From: Saccharothrix sp. ST-888
GTDB lineage: Bacteria; Actinomycetota; Actinomycetes; Streptomycetales; Streptomycetaceae
Direction of reading: 5' to 3'
DNA length: 40,810 nt
NCBI RefSeq assembly: GCF_000955975.1
Contig: NZ_JYJF01000063.1
Coordinates: forward strand, 1-40,810
In this document: positions 18,244 through 25,694 of the stretch, piece after piece
Layout of the letters: each line of letters begins with the position of its first letter
How positions within the stretch are numbered: position 1 is the first letter of the stretch
Made by a program: the position numbers and the translations under genes
Notes under the pieces: generated by a model
Database searches by the model: none
What the model was told of the DNA's origin: nothing
The model's input: only the letters and a program-made list of their open reading frames with translations

Positions 18244-20907
18244 TCACAGCCGCGGGTCGACCGGCTCCGACTCCAGGGCCAGGACGGCGAACACCGGCTC
18301 GTGCACCCGCCACAGCGGCTCGCCCGCCGCCAGCCGGTCCAGTGCCTCCAGGCCGAGCGCGTACTCGCGCAGGGCGAGCGAGCGCTTGTGGCCGAGCGAG
18401 CGCTGCCGCAGCTGGTCCAGGTACTGGGTGTAGTCCGGACCGTAGATGATCCGCAGGTACTCCCGGCCACGGACCTTGATGCCCGGCTGGACCAGTCCGC
18501 CCGCACGGCCTTCGCCCGTATCGCGACGGACGAAGGAGGCGAGCGGCTTGACCACCATGCCCTCGCCACCGGCCGCGGTCAGCTCCTCCCACCAGGCGAT
18601 GCCCGCAGCGATCGACTCCTCGTCCGAGGTGTCGACCACCAGGCGTCCGGTGCTCTGCAGGATCGGCGCCTGCGGGTCGTCCGCCGCGACCAGACGGTCG
18701 ATCCGGGCGAGGTGCTCGTCGTGCGGACGCACAGCGAGGTTCGCTCCCTCGGCGGCCAGCACCTGGAAGGGCGCGAGCCGGATCCCGGACAGGCCCTCGG
18801 TCGGCCAGCAGTAGCGACGGTAGGCGGCGGTGAAGGCCTCCGCGTCCACCGCGCGCTGCCGCTGCCGATCGGCCAGTTCGCCGAGTGCCAGCCCGCGTCC
18901 GGCACCCTGCTCCAGCGCCGCCAGCACCTGCGGCAGCGCCGCGCCCGCCGCCGCGCCGACGGCCGCGTACTGGCGGCGCAGCAGCTCGGCGGCCTTGAGC
19001 GACCAGGGCATCAGCTCGGCGTCGAACAGCAGCCAGTCACTTGCCAGCTCCTCGAACAGCCCGGCTCGCTCGGCTGCCGCGCGGACCCGCTCCAGCACCG
19101 CGCCGGTCAGCTCCTCGTCGCTCAGGAAGGCCCGTCCGGTCCTGGTCCAGATCGCACCCGGCCCCTCGACACCGAACCGCTTCTCCAGCGCGGCCGCGTC
19201 CCGGGCGACCAGGACCACCGCACGGGAGCCCATGTGCTTCTCCTCGCAGACCACCTGCCGCACCCCGTCGTGGCGGTAGGCGAAGAACGCCTCCTCCGGG
19301 TGCTCCAGAAAGCCCTCTCGGCGCGAGGTGGCACTGGGCGCCATGGTCGGCGGCAGGTAGGCGAGCAGCCTGGGATCGAGCGCGAAACGGCTCATCACCT
19401 CCAGCGCGGCCGCGGCGTTCTCCCCACGCACCGCGACCCGGCCGTGGCGTGCGGTCTCCACCACCCGACGGCCGGCCACATCGGCCAGGTCGAGCGGTCG
19501 GCCCTCGCGGGCGCCGGGAGCGTCACTGTGCATCGGACGGACCGGGGCGTACCACTCCTGCTCGGCCGGGACACTCACCAGCTCGCGCTCCGGGTAGCGG
19601 AGCGCGGTGAGGCTGCCGCCGAAGACACAGCCGGTGTCCAGGCAGATGGTGTTGTTGAGGAAGCTCGCGGACGGAACCGGGGTGTGGCCGTAGACCACCA
19701 GGGCGCGGCCGCGGTACTCCTCGGCCCACGGGTAGCGGACCGGCAGCCCGTACTCGTCGGTCTCGCCGGTGGTGTCGCCGTAGAGGGCGTGCGAGCGGAC
19801 CCGGCCCGAGTTGCGGCCGTGGTACTTCTCCGGGAGCCCGGCGTGGCAGACCACCAGGTTGCCGCCGTCCAGTAGGTAGTGGCTGACCAGACCGCGCATA
19901 AAGGTCCGCACCTGGGCGCGGAACTCCTCGGTCTCGCCCGCCAGTTGGTCCACCGACTCCTGCAGGCCGTGCGAGACGGTGACCTTGCGGCCGTCCATCC
20001 AGCGGCCCAGCTTGTTCTCGTGGTTGCCGGGGACGCAGACGGCGTGGCCGGCGCCCACCATGCCCATCACCAGGCGCAGCACGCCCGGTGTGTCCGGGCC
20101 GCGGTCGACCAGGTCGCCGACGAAGACCGCCGTACGGCCCTCCGGGTGCACGGCGTCGACCGGGCGGCCCTGCCCGTCCCGGGTGAGGGTGTAGCCGAGC
20201 CGCACGAGCAGGGTCTCCAGCTCGGAGCGGCAGCCGTGGATGTCGCCGACGATGTCGAACGGGCCGGTCAGGTGGCGCAGGTCGTTGTAGCGCTTCTCGA
20301 TGACGATCCCGGCGGCCTCCACCTCCGCCTCGCCCCGCAGGATGTGGACCTTCCGGAAGCCCTCGCGCTCCAGCCCCCTGATCGAGCGGCGCAGCTCGCG
20401 CTGCTGGCGGGTGATCACGTGCGGCGGCAGCTGCCGGTCCGGACGGGTGCGGTTGCGCTCGGCGCAGACAGCCGGCGGGACGTCGAGGACGATCGCGATC
20501 GGCAGCACGTCGTGCTCCCGAGCCGTCTGCACCAGCTGTCGGCGGGCCTCCTGCTGGACGTTGGTGGCGTCCACGACGGTGAGCCGTCCGGCCGCCAGGC
20601 GCTTGCCGACGATGTAGTGCAGCACGTCGAAGGCATCGCCGGAGGCCGACTGGTCGTTCTCGTCGTCGGCGACCAGGCCCCGGCAGAAGTCGGAGGACAC
20701 CACCTGGGTCGGCAGGAAGTGCTTACGGGCGAAACTGGACTTGCCGGAGCCCGTGGTCCCGATCAGCACCACCAGCGAGACGTCGGTGACGGGCAGGCCG
20801 CGGATCGGGGTGGGCGCTGTGCTGGGCGCAGCAGCGGGCACTGTGGTCGGCGCAGCAGCGGGCACTGTGGTCGGCGCTGCGCCGGGCGTTGCGGTCGTGT
20901 CGGTCAT
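18244..20907 (-). CDS. pnkp: Polynucleotide kinase-phosphatase-ligase (bacterial RNA repair Pnkp)
   Basis: 887 residues in three modules. The 5'-kinase has the P-loop GTTGSGKSS (residues 50-58) and VVDATNV. The metallophosphatase has GDIHGC (221-226), GDLVDRG, GNHENK (294-299), CHAG and YGHTPV. The C-terminal ligase/adenylyltransferase has EEKHMGSR with the adenylation Lys at 557, EGMVVKP and IKVRGREYLRIIYGPDY. Pnkp heals broken RNA ends (5'-phosphorylation, removal of 2',3'-cyclic phosphate) and, together with Hen1, seals them. A 40-residue Ala/Pro/Thr-rich N-terminal tail precedes the kinase and is encoded by tandem repeats. ATG 20907 overlaps the hen1 stop as ATGA, indicating translational coupling. 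Confidence 0.97.
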   Translation of the reverse strand: MTDTTATPGAAPTTVPAAAPTTVPAAAPSTAPTPIRGLPVTDVSLVVLIGTTGSGKSSFARKHFLPTQVVSSDFCRGLVADDENDQSASGDAFDVLHYIVGKRLAAGRLTVVDATNVQQEARRQLVQTAREHDVLPIAIVLDVPPAVCAERNRTRPDRQLPPHVITRQQRELRRSIRGLEREGFRKVHILRGEAEVEAAGIVIEKRYNDLRHLTGPFDIVGDIHGCRSELETLLVRLGYTLTRDGQGRPVDAVHPEGRTAVFVGDLVDRGPDTPGVLRLVMGMVGAGHAVCVPGNHENKLGRWMDGRKVTVSHGLQESVDQLAGETEEFRAQVRTFMRGLVSHYLLDGGNLVVCHAGLPEKYHGRNSGRVRSHALYGDTTGETDEYGLPVRYPWAEEYRGRALVVYGHTPVPSASFLNNTICLDTGCVFGGSLTALRYPERELVSVPAEQEWYAPVRPMHSDAPGAREGRPLDLADVAGRRVVETARHGRVAVRGENAAAALEVMSRFALDPRLLAYLPPTMAPSATSRREGFLEHPEEAFFAYRHDGVRQVVCEEKHMGSRAVVLVARDAAALEKRFGVEGPGAIWTRTGRAFLSDEELTGAVLERVRAAAERAGLFEELASDWLLFDAELMPWSLKAAELLRRQYAAVGAAAGAALPQVLAALEQGAGRGLALGELADRQRQRAVDAEAFTAAYRRYCWPTEGLSGIRLAPFQVLAAEGANLAVRPHDEHLARIDRLVAADDPQAPILQSTGRLVVDTSDEESIAAGIAWWEELTAAGGEGMVVKPLASFVRRDTGEGRAGGLVQPGIKVRGREYLRIIYGPDYTQYLDQLRQRSLGHKRSLALREYALGLEALDRLAAGEPLWRVHEPVFAVLALESEPVDPRL
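20825..20887. repeat. 24-bp tandem repeat in the 5' end of pnkp
   Basis: The 24-base unit starting GGCGCAGCAGCGGGCACTGT occurs at 20825-20848 and 20849-20872, followed by a partial copy. It encodes the PTTVPAAA repeats of the Pnkp N-terminal tail and keeps the frame (8 codons per unit), so its copy number may vary between strains. Confidence 0.85.
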
Positions 20908-22529
20908 CGGGCCACGCTCCCTTCGGTGGTGGTCGTGGCGGTGGCCCGGGTCGTGCTGGCCGGGGTCGTGCTGGCCGGGGTGGCCGCTCCGGTACCGGGT
21001 TCGGCGGTCCCGAGGCGGAACAGGGCGAGCTGGGTCGGCGCGCCGACCTGCTCGTCGTACCGGCCGACCGGGCGGACGGTGACGGTGTATCCGTACGCGC
21101 GGGCCACCCGCTCCGCCCAGGCCAGGAACTGCGCCCTGTCCCACTCGAAGCGGTGATCGGCGTGCCGGACGTGCCCGGCCGGGAGGGTCTCCCAGCGGAC
21201 GTTGTACTCGACGTTGGGCGTGGTCACGACGACGGCGCCGGGGCGGGCCGAGCCGAACACCGCATACTCGAGGGCGGGCAGCCGGGGCAGGTCCAGGTGC
21301 TCGATGACCTCGGAGAGCACGGCCGCGTCATAGCCCTTGAGACGTGCGTCGGTGTAGGTGAGCGCACCCTGGACCAAGCGGACCCGGGACGACTGGCGCT
21401 CCGACATCCGCTCGATCCGCAGTCTGCGGGCGGCCGCTGAGAGCGCCCGCGCGGACACGTCCACACCGAGCACCTCGGTCACCCGGGTGTCCTTGAGCAG
21501 TGCGCCGACCAACTCGCCCTGCCCGCACCCGAGATCGAGCACCCGGGCCGCACCCGTCTCGCTCAGCGCGGCCAGGATCGCCTCCCGGCGCCGGACCGCG
21601 AGCGAGGTGGGCTTCCGCCCGGCCCCGGCCGACTCCGCACCCTCCGTGTTCTCCGTACTTGCCCTGCCGTCGGTGTCCTCCTCGGCGTCCTCCTCGGTGT
21701 TCTCGTCGTCCACCGCGTTGTCGAGCTCCTCGGCCTCCCGGTCGTCGGCCTCGGCGAGCCGGGCCAGCTCCAGGCGCTCCAGCGCGGTCCGGGCCAGCGA
21801 CCAGCGCCGTGCCAGGTAGCGCCGGATGATCAGGTTGAGCTCCGGGTGCTCGGCGAGCCAGCCCTCACCGGCGTCGAGCAGCTTGTCGACCTCGTCCGGC
21901 GCGACCCAGTAGTGCTTGGAACCGTCCAGCACCGGCAGCAGTACATAGAGCTGCTGGAGGGCATCGGCCAGCCGCACGGTGGCGGTCAGTTCGACCCGGA
22001 CGTACCGGGACTCGCCCCACTCGGGGAACGCCTCGTCCAGCGGGATCGCCTCGGCCGCCACCTGCCAGCCGAGCGGCTCGAAGATCCGACCGACCAGCGC
22101 CGCGCCACCCGCCTCGCCCGCACCGCTCGCCGGTACGGCGGGCAGCGAGATCCGCAGCGGGAGCGGCTGGTCCGCAAGGCCCGGCCGCAGCTCGCAGACG
22201 CCCTTCATCGCCGTCCGGAAGACCGTCCTCAGGGCCACCGCGAGCAGCGAGGAAGCCGCGTAGGGGCGGTCGTTGACGTACTGGGCGAGTGCGAAGTCCG
22301 GGGAGCCCCCGCGCCCCTTGCCCCGGCCCTTCCGCACCAGCGCGATCGGGTCGACGTCCAGCAGCAGCGCCGCGGTGCACGCCTCCACCGTCGCCTCGGG
22401 GTAGAAGACGTGCGCCTCACCGTGGGAGGTCGAGAACCGCTGCACCTTGTCAGGGTGCTTGTGCAGCAGAAATCCCAGGTCAGTGGCAGGCCGCTCGGCC
22501 GTTCCTGTGGTGGAGATCGAGATGAACAC
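20904..22529 (-). CDS. hen1: 3'-terminal RNA ribose 2'-O-methyltransferase Hen1
   Basis: 541 residues. The N-terminal domain (1 to about 245, starting MFISISTTGT) is the bacterial Hen1 module that activates Pnkp ligase. A strongly acidic linker (about 265-300) leads to the methyltransferase: SAM motif VLDLGCGQGEL (330-340), the Mn2+ motif SEVIEH (Glu407, Glu410, His411) and His459 in RHADHRFEW. The 48-residue spacing between the histidines equals that of Clostridium thermocellum Hen1 (His370/His418). Hen1 methylates the 3'-terminal ribose before ligation, making the repaired junction resistant to re-cleavage. GTG 22529 lacks a ribosome site but has AATACT 7 bases upstream, so it may be leaderless. 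A Thr/Ala-rich tail ends the protein. Confidence 0.97.
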   Translation of the reverse strand: MFISISTTGTAERPATDLGFLLHKHPDKVQRFSTSHGEAHVFYPEATVEACTAALLLDVDPIALVRKGRGKGRGGSPDFALAQYVNDRPYAASSLLAVALRTVFRTAMKGVCELRPGLADQPLPLRISLPAVPASGAGEAGGAALVGRIFEPLGWQVAAEAIPLDEAFPEWGESRYVRVELTATVRLADALQQLYVLLPVLDGSKHYWVAPDEVDKLLDAGEGWLAEHPELNLIIRRYLARRWSLARTALERLELARLAEADDREAEELDNAVDDENTEEDAEEDTDGRASTENTEGAESAGAGRKPTSLAVRRREAILAALSETGAARVLDLGCGQGELVGALLKDTRVTEVLGVDVSARALSAAARRLRIERMSERQSSRVRLVQGALTYTDARLKGYDAAVLSEVIEHLDLPRLPALEYAVFGSARPGAVVVTTPNVEYNVRWETLPAGHVRHADHRFEWDRAQFLAWAERVARAYGYTVTVRPVGRYDEQVGAPTQLALFRLGTAEPGTGAATPASTTPASTTRATATTTTEGSVAR

Positions 22530-22536
22530 CCGTCTG

Positions 22537-22542
22537 AGTATT
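22537..22542 (-). promoter_or_regulatory. Candidate -10 of leaderless hen1 transcript
   Basis: AATACT on the minus strand ends 7 bases before the GTG start and no Shine-Dalgarno sequence is present. This is the arrangement of actinobacterial leaderless genes. No convincing -35 is visible. Confidence 0.35.
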
Positions 22543-22641
22543 GCCGAGCCCAGGCCGTCTGAGCACCGGGTTTTGCCCGTACCCCGTTGCGAAGCCGTGT
22601 CCGGACGGTGAACGAGTTCGGCACCGACGGCCGGGATTCGT

Positions 22642-22647
22642 TAACGT
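22642..22647 (+). promoter_or_regulatory. Candidate -10 of leaderless dapD transcript
   Basis: TAACGT fits TANNNT and ends 7 bases before GTG 22655. There is no ribosome binding site, and the N-terminus predicted from this start has the family length. Confidence 0.45.
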
Positions 22648-22654
22648 GCACGAT

Positions 22655-23644
22655 GTGACTGCTGAAACCTCCAACCTCGCAAGCGGCGCCGTCGCCGTCG
22701 GTCTGGCCACCATCGCCGCCGACGGGACTGTCCTCGACACCTGGTACCCCGCCCCCGATCTCGTCGCCGAGGCGGGCCCGGCCGGCACCGTCCGGCTGAC
22801 CGCCGAGGAGGCCGAGACGGCTCTCGGCGCAGGCTCCACGGAGGCGCTGCGCAGTGACGCCCGCCGGGGCGTCGAGGTGGTCGCGGTGCGCACCACCATC
22901 GCCTCGCTGGACGAGAAGCCGCTGGACGCGCACGACGCGTACCTGCGCCTGCACCTGCTGAGCCACCGCCTGGTCAAGCCGCACGGCCAGAGCCTGGACG
23001 GCATCTTCGGCCTGCTCGCCAACGTCGCCTGGACCAGCATCGGCCCGGTGCCGGTCGAGAACGTCGAGCAGGCCCGGCTCGCCGTCCGCGTCCAGGGCGG
23101 GCAGCTGGCCGTGTACGGCATCGACAAGTTCCCGCGGATGACCGACTACGTCGCGCCGTCGGGTGTCCGGATCGCGCACGCGGACCGGGTCCGCCTCGGC
23201 GCGCACCTGGCCGTCGGCACCACCGTGATGCACGAGGGCTTCGTCAACTTCAACGCCGGCACCCTGGGCACCTCGATGGTCGAGGGCCGGATCAGCGCGG
23301 GTGTCGTGGTCGGCGACCACAGCGACATCGGTGGCGGCGCCTCGATCATGGGCACCCTCTCCGGTGGCGGCAAGCAGGTCGTCTCGGTCGGCGAGCGCTG
23401 CCTGCTCGGTGCCAACGCGGGCATCGGCATCTCGCTGGGCAACGACTGCGTGGTCGAGGCCGGCCTGTACGTGACCGCCGGCACCCGGGTCACCACCCCC
23501 GACGGCAAGATCGCCAAGGCGGTCGAGCTCTCCGGCCAGGACAACCTGCTGTTCCGCCGCAACTCGCAGAGCGGCGCGGTCGAGGTGATCGCCCGGTCCG
23601 GCTCGTGGGGCGGCCTCAACGCGGACCTGCACGCGCACAACTGA
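22655..23644 (+). CDS. dapD: 2,3,4,5-tetrahydropyridine-2,6-dicarboxylate N-succinyltransferase
   Basis: 329 residues, the usual actinobacterial DapD length. The C-terminal half is a left-handed beta-helix of hexapeptide repeats (VRIAHADRVRLGAHLAVGTTVMHEGFVNFNAGTLGTSMVEGRISAGVVVG and onward). It contains the MVEGRIS catalytic segment and the succinyl-CoA-binding GLYVTAG turn. The enzyme succinylates tetrahydrodipicolinate in the succinylase branch of lysine and diaminopimelate synthesis. GTG 22655 is preferred; GTG 22646 is in frame but the -10-like TAACGT lies across it. It is divergent from hen1 with a 125-base shared promoter region and ends in a hairpin. No other dap genes are adjacent. 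Confidence 0.95.
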   Translation: MTAETSNLASGAVAVGLATIAADGTVLDTWYPAPDLVAEAGPAGTVRLTAEEAETALGAGSTEALRSDARRGVEVVAVRTTIASLDEKPLDAHDAYLRLHLLSHRLVKPHGQSLDGIFGLLANVAWTSIGPVPVENVEQARLAVRVQGGQLAVYGIDKFPRMTDYVAPSGVRIAHADRVRLGAHLAVGTTVMHEGFVNFNAGTLGTSMVEGRISAGVVVGDHSDIGGGASIMGTLSGGGKQVVSVGERCLLGANAGIGISLGNDCVVEAGLYVTAGTRVTTPDGKIAKAVELSGQDNLLFRRNSQSGAVEVIARSGSWGGLNADLHAHN

Positions 23645-23662
23645 CCTCCTGCGTTCTGCCGG

Positions 23663-23699
23663 GGCCCTCGGCGTCGTCCTTGCGACGGCGCCGGGGGCC
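23663..23699 (+). terminator. dapD terminator hairpin
   Basis: GGCCCTCGGCGTCGTC pairs with GACGGCGCCGGGGGCC across a 5-base loop. The two imperfect positions form G-U pairs in RNA. It begins 19 bases after the stop. Confidence 0.75.
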
Positions 23700-23871
23700 T
23701 CGGTGCTTCCCCACGCACCCGGTCGGCGTGCCCGGCCGAGTCCGACGCCGCACCGCAATCCGCTCGCACCCCTGCGCTCGGCAGGGCGCGGGGATCGGAC
23801 CGCAACGAGTGGTCGGGGGTGACCGCGTGCCCCGGCCGCTCGTTGAACCGACGGCGTCGACACCCGCCGCC

Positions 23872-24984
23872 TCACGTCGCACCACCGAGCCGAAGGGGCC
23901 CCCACATGTCCGAGCCGAGGTCCGAGGCAGCCGTCCCACCACAGACAGCAGCCGCCACAGGCGTGCCCGCCACCACTGCTCCCACTACGCCCGCGACCAC
24001 CACGCCCGGCAGTCTGCTCGAACAGATGCAGGCCCTGCTCGCGTCCGTCAACGACTCACTGGCCGGTCTCGGCGCAGACCTCCGCTCCGCGGGCGCACAG
24101 CCGAAACGGTCCGCCGACGGCGGGGACGCCGACGCCATCTGATCCGCTGCGGAACGGGCCGCCGTCGACAGCTCCGCCGACTCGTCCACCGGGGGCCGGT
24201 AGCCGGGCGACCCGCCCGGTGGGGCCAGCGGAATGACCAGGGTCGGCAGACTCCGGTCCGAGCATCGGTCCGCGACCGGCCCGGTCCCCGCATCGTCCGG
24301 CTCCACACTCAATTCCGGTGCGCCGCCCGGTCTCGCGCAGTGCCTCTCCCCGCTCCGCCGCTCCCCACCCAGCCGTTCGCCGTGCTGCCGGTCGTCTCCG
24401 CTTCGCCGCTCCCGGCGGTGGTCCCACTCCTCGTCCTCGTACCAGCCGTGTCCATCGTCCGGCGAGTCGCTGCCCTCGTCCGTGCTCTCGTCCTCCGACT
24501 GCTTGCGTACCGTCCTGAGCAGCTCCGCCACCAAGTCCTTGCACTCGGCCCCGGCGTCCACCCCGTCGATGCACCGCCAGTAGAGGCTCTCGCCGCCGGC
24601 ACCGCAGGCGAGTACCACGAGCGTCTCGGCGACCTCGTGCAGGAGTCGGCCGAGCTCCTCGAGGACGGGCTCCAGTTCACCGAGTTCGTCCAGCCGGGCC
24701 GCTCGGCCGGTGCCGCCCCAGTCGCCCCGGCTCCACTCCTGATCGGCGCCGCCATCGGCCGCCGCGCCGCCGGACGACTGGTCCAGACAACCGACGGTGT
24801 GGGCCCCGGCATCGCAGAGCAGCTGGCCCAGCGCGCCGGTCTCACCGGATTCGCGCTCGGCGATCCTCGCTCCGACCGCCTCGGTGAGCAGCCCCGCCTG
24901 CCAGGCCTCGGCGAGCGCGTCCGGCACGCTTCTGGCCTCCGCCAACGCGTGTCGAGACGTCCTGATCAATCGCAGCGCGTCCAT
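23872..24984 (-). CDS. DUF6099-like protein of unknown function
   Basis: 370 residues if read to its stop. The first 190 or so look structured: helical MDALRLIRTSRHALAEARSVPDALAEAWQAGLLTEAVGARIAER, then LDELGELEPVLEELGRLLHEVAETLVVLACGAGGESLYWRCIDGVDAG. They resemble the DUF6099 family of Streptomyces as I remember it. The C-terminal half is acidic, then low-complexity, and probably disordered. ATG 24984 has GGAG 9 bases upstream. The last 270 bases overlap a possible small gene on the other strand (23906-24142), and both frames share the same wobble positions, so codon bias cannot separate them. The function is not known. Confidence 0.65.
   Translation of the reverse strand: MDALRLIRTSRHALAEARSVPDALAEAWQAGLLTEAVGARIAERESGETGALGQLLCDAGAHTVGCLDQSSGGAAADGGADQEWSRGDWGGTGRAARLDELGELEPVLEELGRLLHEVAETLVVLACGAGGESLYWRCIDGVDAGAECKDLVAELLRTVRKQSEDESTDEGSDSPDDGHGWYEDEEWDHRRERRSGDDRQHGERLGGERRSGERHCARPGGAPELSVEPDDAGTGPVADRCSDRSLPTLVIPLAPPGGSPGYRPPVDESAELSTAARSAADQMASASPPSADRFGCAPAERRSAPRPASESLTDASRACICSSRLPGVVVAGVVGAVVAGTPVAAAVCGGTAASDLGSDMWGPLRLGGAT
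23906..24142 (+). CDS. Possible small protein (78 aa), antisense to the DUF6099-like gene
   Basis: ATG 23906 follows GAAGGGG at 7 bases. The product has a Thr/Pro/Ala-rich N-terminus and an amphipathic helix, SLLEQMQALLASVNDSLAGLG, then a hydrophilic tail. I do not recognise the family. It overlaps the 3' part of the minus-strand frame completely. The ribosome site and the plausible helix favour it, while in this stretch the opposite frame reads as Ser/Ala/Val-rich low complexity. Either frame could be the artefact. Confidence 0.45.
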   Translation: MSEPRSEAAVPPQTAAATGVPATTAPTTPATTTPGSLLEQMQALLASVNDSLAGLGADLRSAGAQPKRSADGGDADAI

Positions 24985-25088
24985 AACCCGCCGCTCCCCT
25001 CGCTTGCGTCGAACCGTCGTCGTCGACGGTGTGTCACGGCGCAAGCGTGCTGCGCGGATCGGGTCCGCGCAGCGCCCCCGGCGAATCC

Positions 25089-25114
25089 TGTGGACAACCC
25101 CGTCCTGTGGAAAA
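25089..25114. promoter_or_regulatory. Two DnaA-box-like sites
   Basis: TGTGGACAA (25089-25097) is the exact complement of TTGTCCACA, the preferred Streptomyces DnaA box. TGTGGAAAA (25106-25114) is a one-mismatch neighbour 17 bases on. They lie in the 320-base gap upstream of the DUF6099-like gene, next to the short palindrome TCACCC-ACAC-GGGTGA. They are too few for an origin but could titrate DnaA or mediate DnaA-dependent control. The rest of the gap shows only short GCGAGCCCAG repeats and a weak hairpin (25283-25299) after the MazG stop. Confidence 0.4.
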
Positions 25115-25304
25115 CTCATGTCACCCACACGGGTGAACTGCGAGGCAGTCCAGCAGGTCCAGGTTTGCGCGCTCAGATCAGCGAGCCCAGGTCGGCGAGC
25201 CCAGAGCGGCGGACTCGGATCAGCCGACCAGGCCATCGGGCCCAAGGTCCAGAGTTCAGGGGTTCAAGGGTCCACATCGGCAGGGCCGAGCGACGGCCCC
25301 GCGA

Positions 25305-25685
25305 TCACCCGGCCTGATCGCCCCCTCCCGCCTGGCCCCGGCCGGCTGCCGGAAAGCGCAACTCGTTCCGCTCGATCTTCGCCGCCAGCGCGGTCAGCGG
25401 ATCCACCCCGAGCACCGTGCAGAACTGCAGCAGGTACGCCAGCACATCGGCCACCTCGTCCCGGACCCGGTGCGCCCGGTCCGGCTCGGCCATCACCGAA
25501 GCCGCCTGCTCGGGTGTCAACCACTGGAAGATCTCCAGTAGTTCACCCGCTTCCACGCTCAGCGCGGCCGCCAGGTTCTTCGGGGTGTGGAACGGCTGCC
25601 AGTCGCGGGCCGCCGCGAAGTCCGTGAGCCGCTGCTGCAGCTCCCCCAGGGTCGGGCCCGCCGGGCCGTTCGTCTGCTCACTCAC
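25305..25685 (-). CDS. MazG-like nucleotide pyrophosphohydrolase
   Basis: 126 residues, a single-domain all-alpha NTP pyrophosphohydrolase. The helices carry the metal site: LSVEAGELLEIFQWL (the ExxE motif) and RDEVADVLAYLLQFC (the ExxD motif), with FHTPKNLAAAL in front, typical of the small MazG/dCTPase group. Such enzymes hydrolyse NTPs or dNTPs to the monophosphate and pyrophosphate, cleaning non-canonical nucleotides or lowering alarmone precursors. GTG 25685 is the start, 9 bases after the stop of the upstream ATPase gene, so the two are probably co-transcribed and may cooperate. Confidence 0.9.
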   Translation of the reverse strand: MSEQTNGPAGPTLGELQQRLTDFAAARDWQPFHTPKNLAAALSVEAGELLEIFQWLTPEQAASVMAEPDRAHRVRDEVADVLAYLLQFCTVLGVDPLTALAAKIERNELRFPAAGRGQAGGGDQAG

Positions 25686-25694
25686 ACCCCAGGT

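Noticed and set aside
24985..25304. Replication origin suggested by DnaA boxes
   Set aside because: Only two boxes, no dnaA or dnaN nearby and no AT-rich unwinding region.
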